Part shown: in pieces, positions 63,687 through 64,000 of the stretch
Layout: each line of letters begins with the position of its first letter
Numbering within the stretch: the stretch's first letter is position 1
DNA from: JALFST01 sp022779285
Lineage (GTDB): Bacteria > Bacillota > Clostridia > Tissierellales > Peptoniphilaceae
Assembly: GCA_050313895.1 (NCBI GenBank)
Contig: JBNPMI010000008.1
Length of the DNA stretch: 64,000 nt
Strand: one strand, 5' to 3'
Translations under genes and position numbers: made by a program
Notes under the pieces: model-generated
What the model was told of the DNA's origin: nothing
Databases searched by the model: none
What the model saw: the letters and a program-made list of their open reading frames with translations, nothing else

Positions 63687-63948
63687 ACAAAAATCATCTC
63701 GCTATTCACAACTTCCATTGTATGATTACGAATGTTGTTCATCTTTTGTACCCATAACACAGGATTACCCGCTTCAACTTTTCTGTTACATTTTTTTCGG
63801 CAAGTGATTTGACGAGCTGTGAAAACATTGTTTGCGCCTGTTTCTCCATATCCGCAAGATAAGGATACAGCCTTCCCGATATGAGCAGATTGTAATATCT
63901 TATGCGATGATGTTGTTTAAGGTGTTGTCTGTGTCGGTTTGTCCACAC
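63683..63948 (-). pseudogene. TnpV-like transposon protein, frameshifted
   Basis: Reads HHRIRYYNLLISGRLYPYLADM from a GTG at 63948 and, after a shift near 63775, continues as NPVLWVQKMNNIRNHTMEVV to TGA 63683. This is the TnpV pattern (fold unknown) found next to recombinases in clostridial mobile elements. An in-frame stop lies just before the GTG, so the original start is also lost or shifted. Confidence 0.6.
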
Positions 63949-64000
63949 GCCGCTTGCAATTCATTTTGCTCTTTTGTTGCGATACAAAGCAGATGAAAAT

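Overview
The window looks like the chromosome of an anaerobic, butyrate-forming member of the Clostridia (Bacillota). The evidence is a complete acetyl-CoA to butyrate gene set, Gram-positive ribosome binding sites, a sortase-type surface protein and clostridial mobile-element families. I cannot name the genus from sequence alone. Most of the window has balanced base composition, but about 41-49.5 kb is clearly AT-rich and looks foreign.

Layout. 0-3.6 kb: aconitase (cut by the window edge), isocitrate dehydrogenase and citrate synthase, the oxidative half of the TCA cycle that makes 2-oxoglutarate. 3.6-7.3 kb: alanine racemase on the minus strand, then ispD-ispF-mreB. 7.4-11.5 kb: an accessory patch with a doubly frameshifted small gene, an ABC transporter fragment, and a minus-strand LytTR regulator / HD protein / GHKL kinase unit bracketed by permuted repeats, ending at tRNA-Pro. 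11.5-14.4 kb: a four-gene operon of unknown role (ribbon-helix-helix protein, membrane protein, SPFH/zinc-ribbon protein, membrane zinc-ribbon protein) behind a 42-bp perfect palindrome. 14.9-19.6 kb: envelope genes (repeat/transglutaminase-like protein, lipoprotein, acyltransferase, stomatin-like protein). 20.5-28 kb: the butyrate cluster, CoA transferase then thl-crt-hbd-bcd-etfB-etfA, with a Rex-type operator on the thl promoter. 28-40.3 kb: lipid kinase, Y-family polymerase with a YolD-like partner, 2-hydroxyacid dehydrogenase, DUF1538 membrane protein with a tandem PII-like protein, a LysR regulator divergent from an FAD oxidoreductase / anion transporter / membrane protein cluster, and an iron alcohol dehydrogenase.

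40.3-50.2 kb is a decayed mobile region. The two ends of an IS3-family (IS150-like) element enclose wrecked IS110-type transposases, an integrase tail, a broken conjugative-element sigma-like gene, and two intact AT-rich genes: a serine recombinase and a 1270-residue sortase-anchored surface protein, separated by a promoter region that lies between inverted repeats. 50.2-51.5 kb holds two DNA-repair genes. 51.5-63.9 kb is a second island: a decayed large serine recombinase, a small HTH regulator, and a type I restriction-modification system with one expressed hsdS, an internal tyrosine recombinase and 1.5 silent hsdS copies joined by inverted repeats. This is an inverting specificity locus. 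The island ends in a broken lipoprotein gene and a broken tnpV-like gene.

The best candidates for something new are the RHH-SPFH-zinc-ribbon operon and the recombinase-plus-surface-protein pair. The inverting hsdS locus is the clearest complex system, but its type is known.
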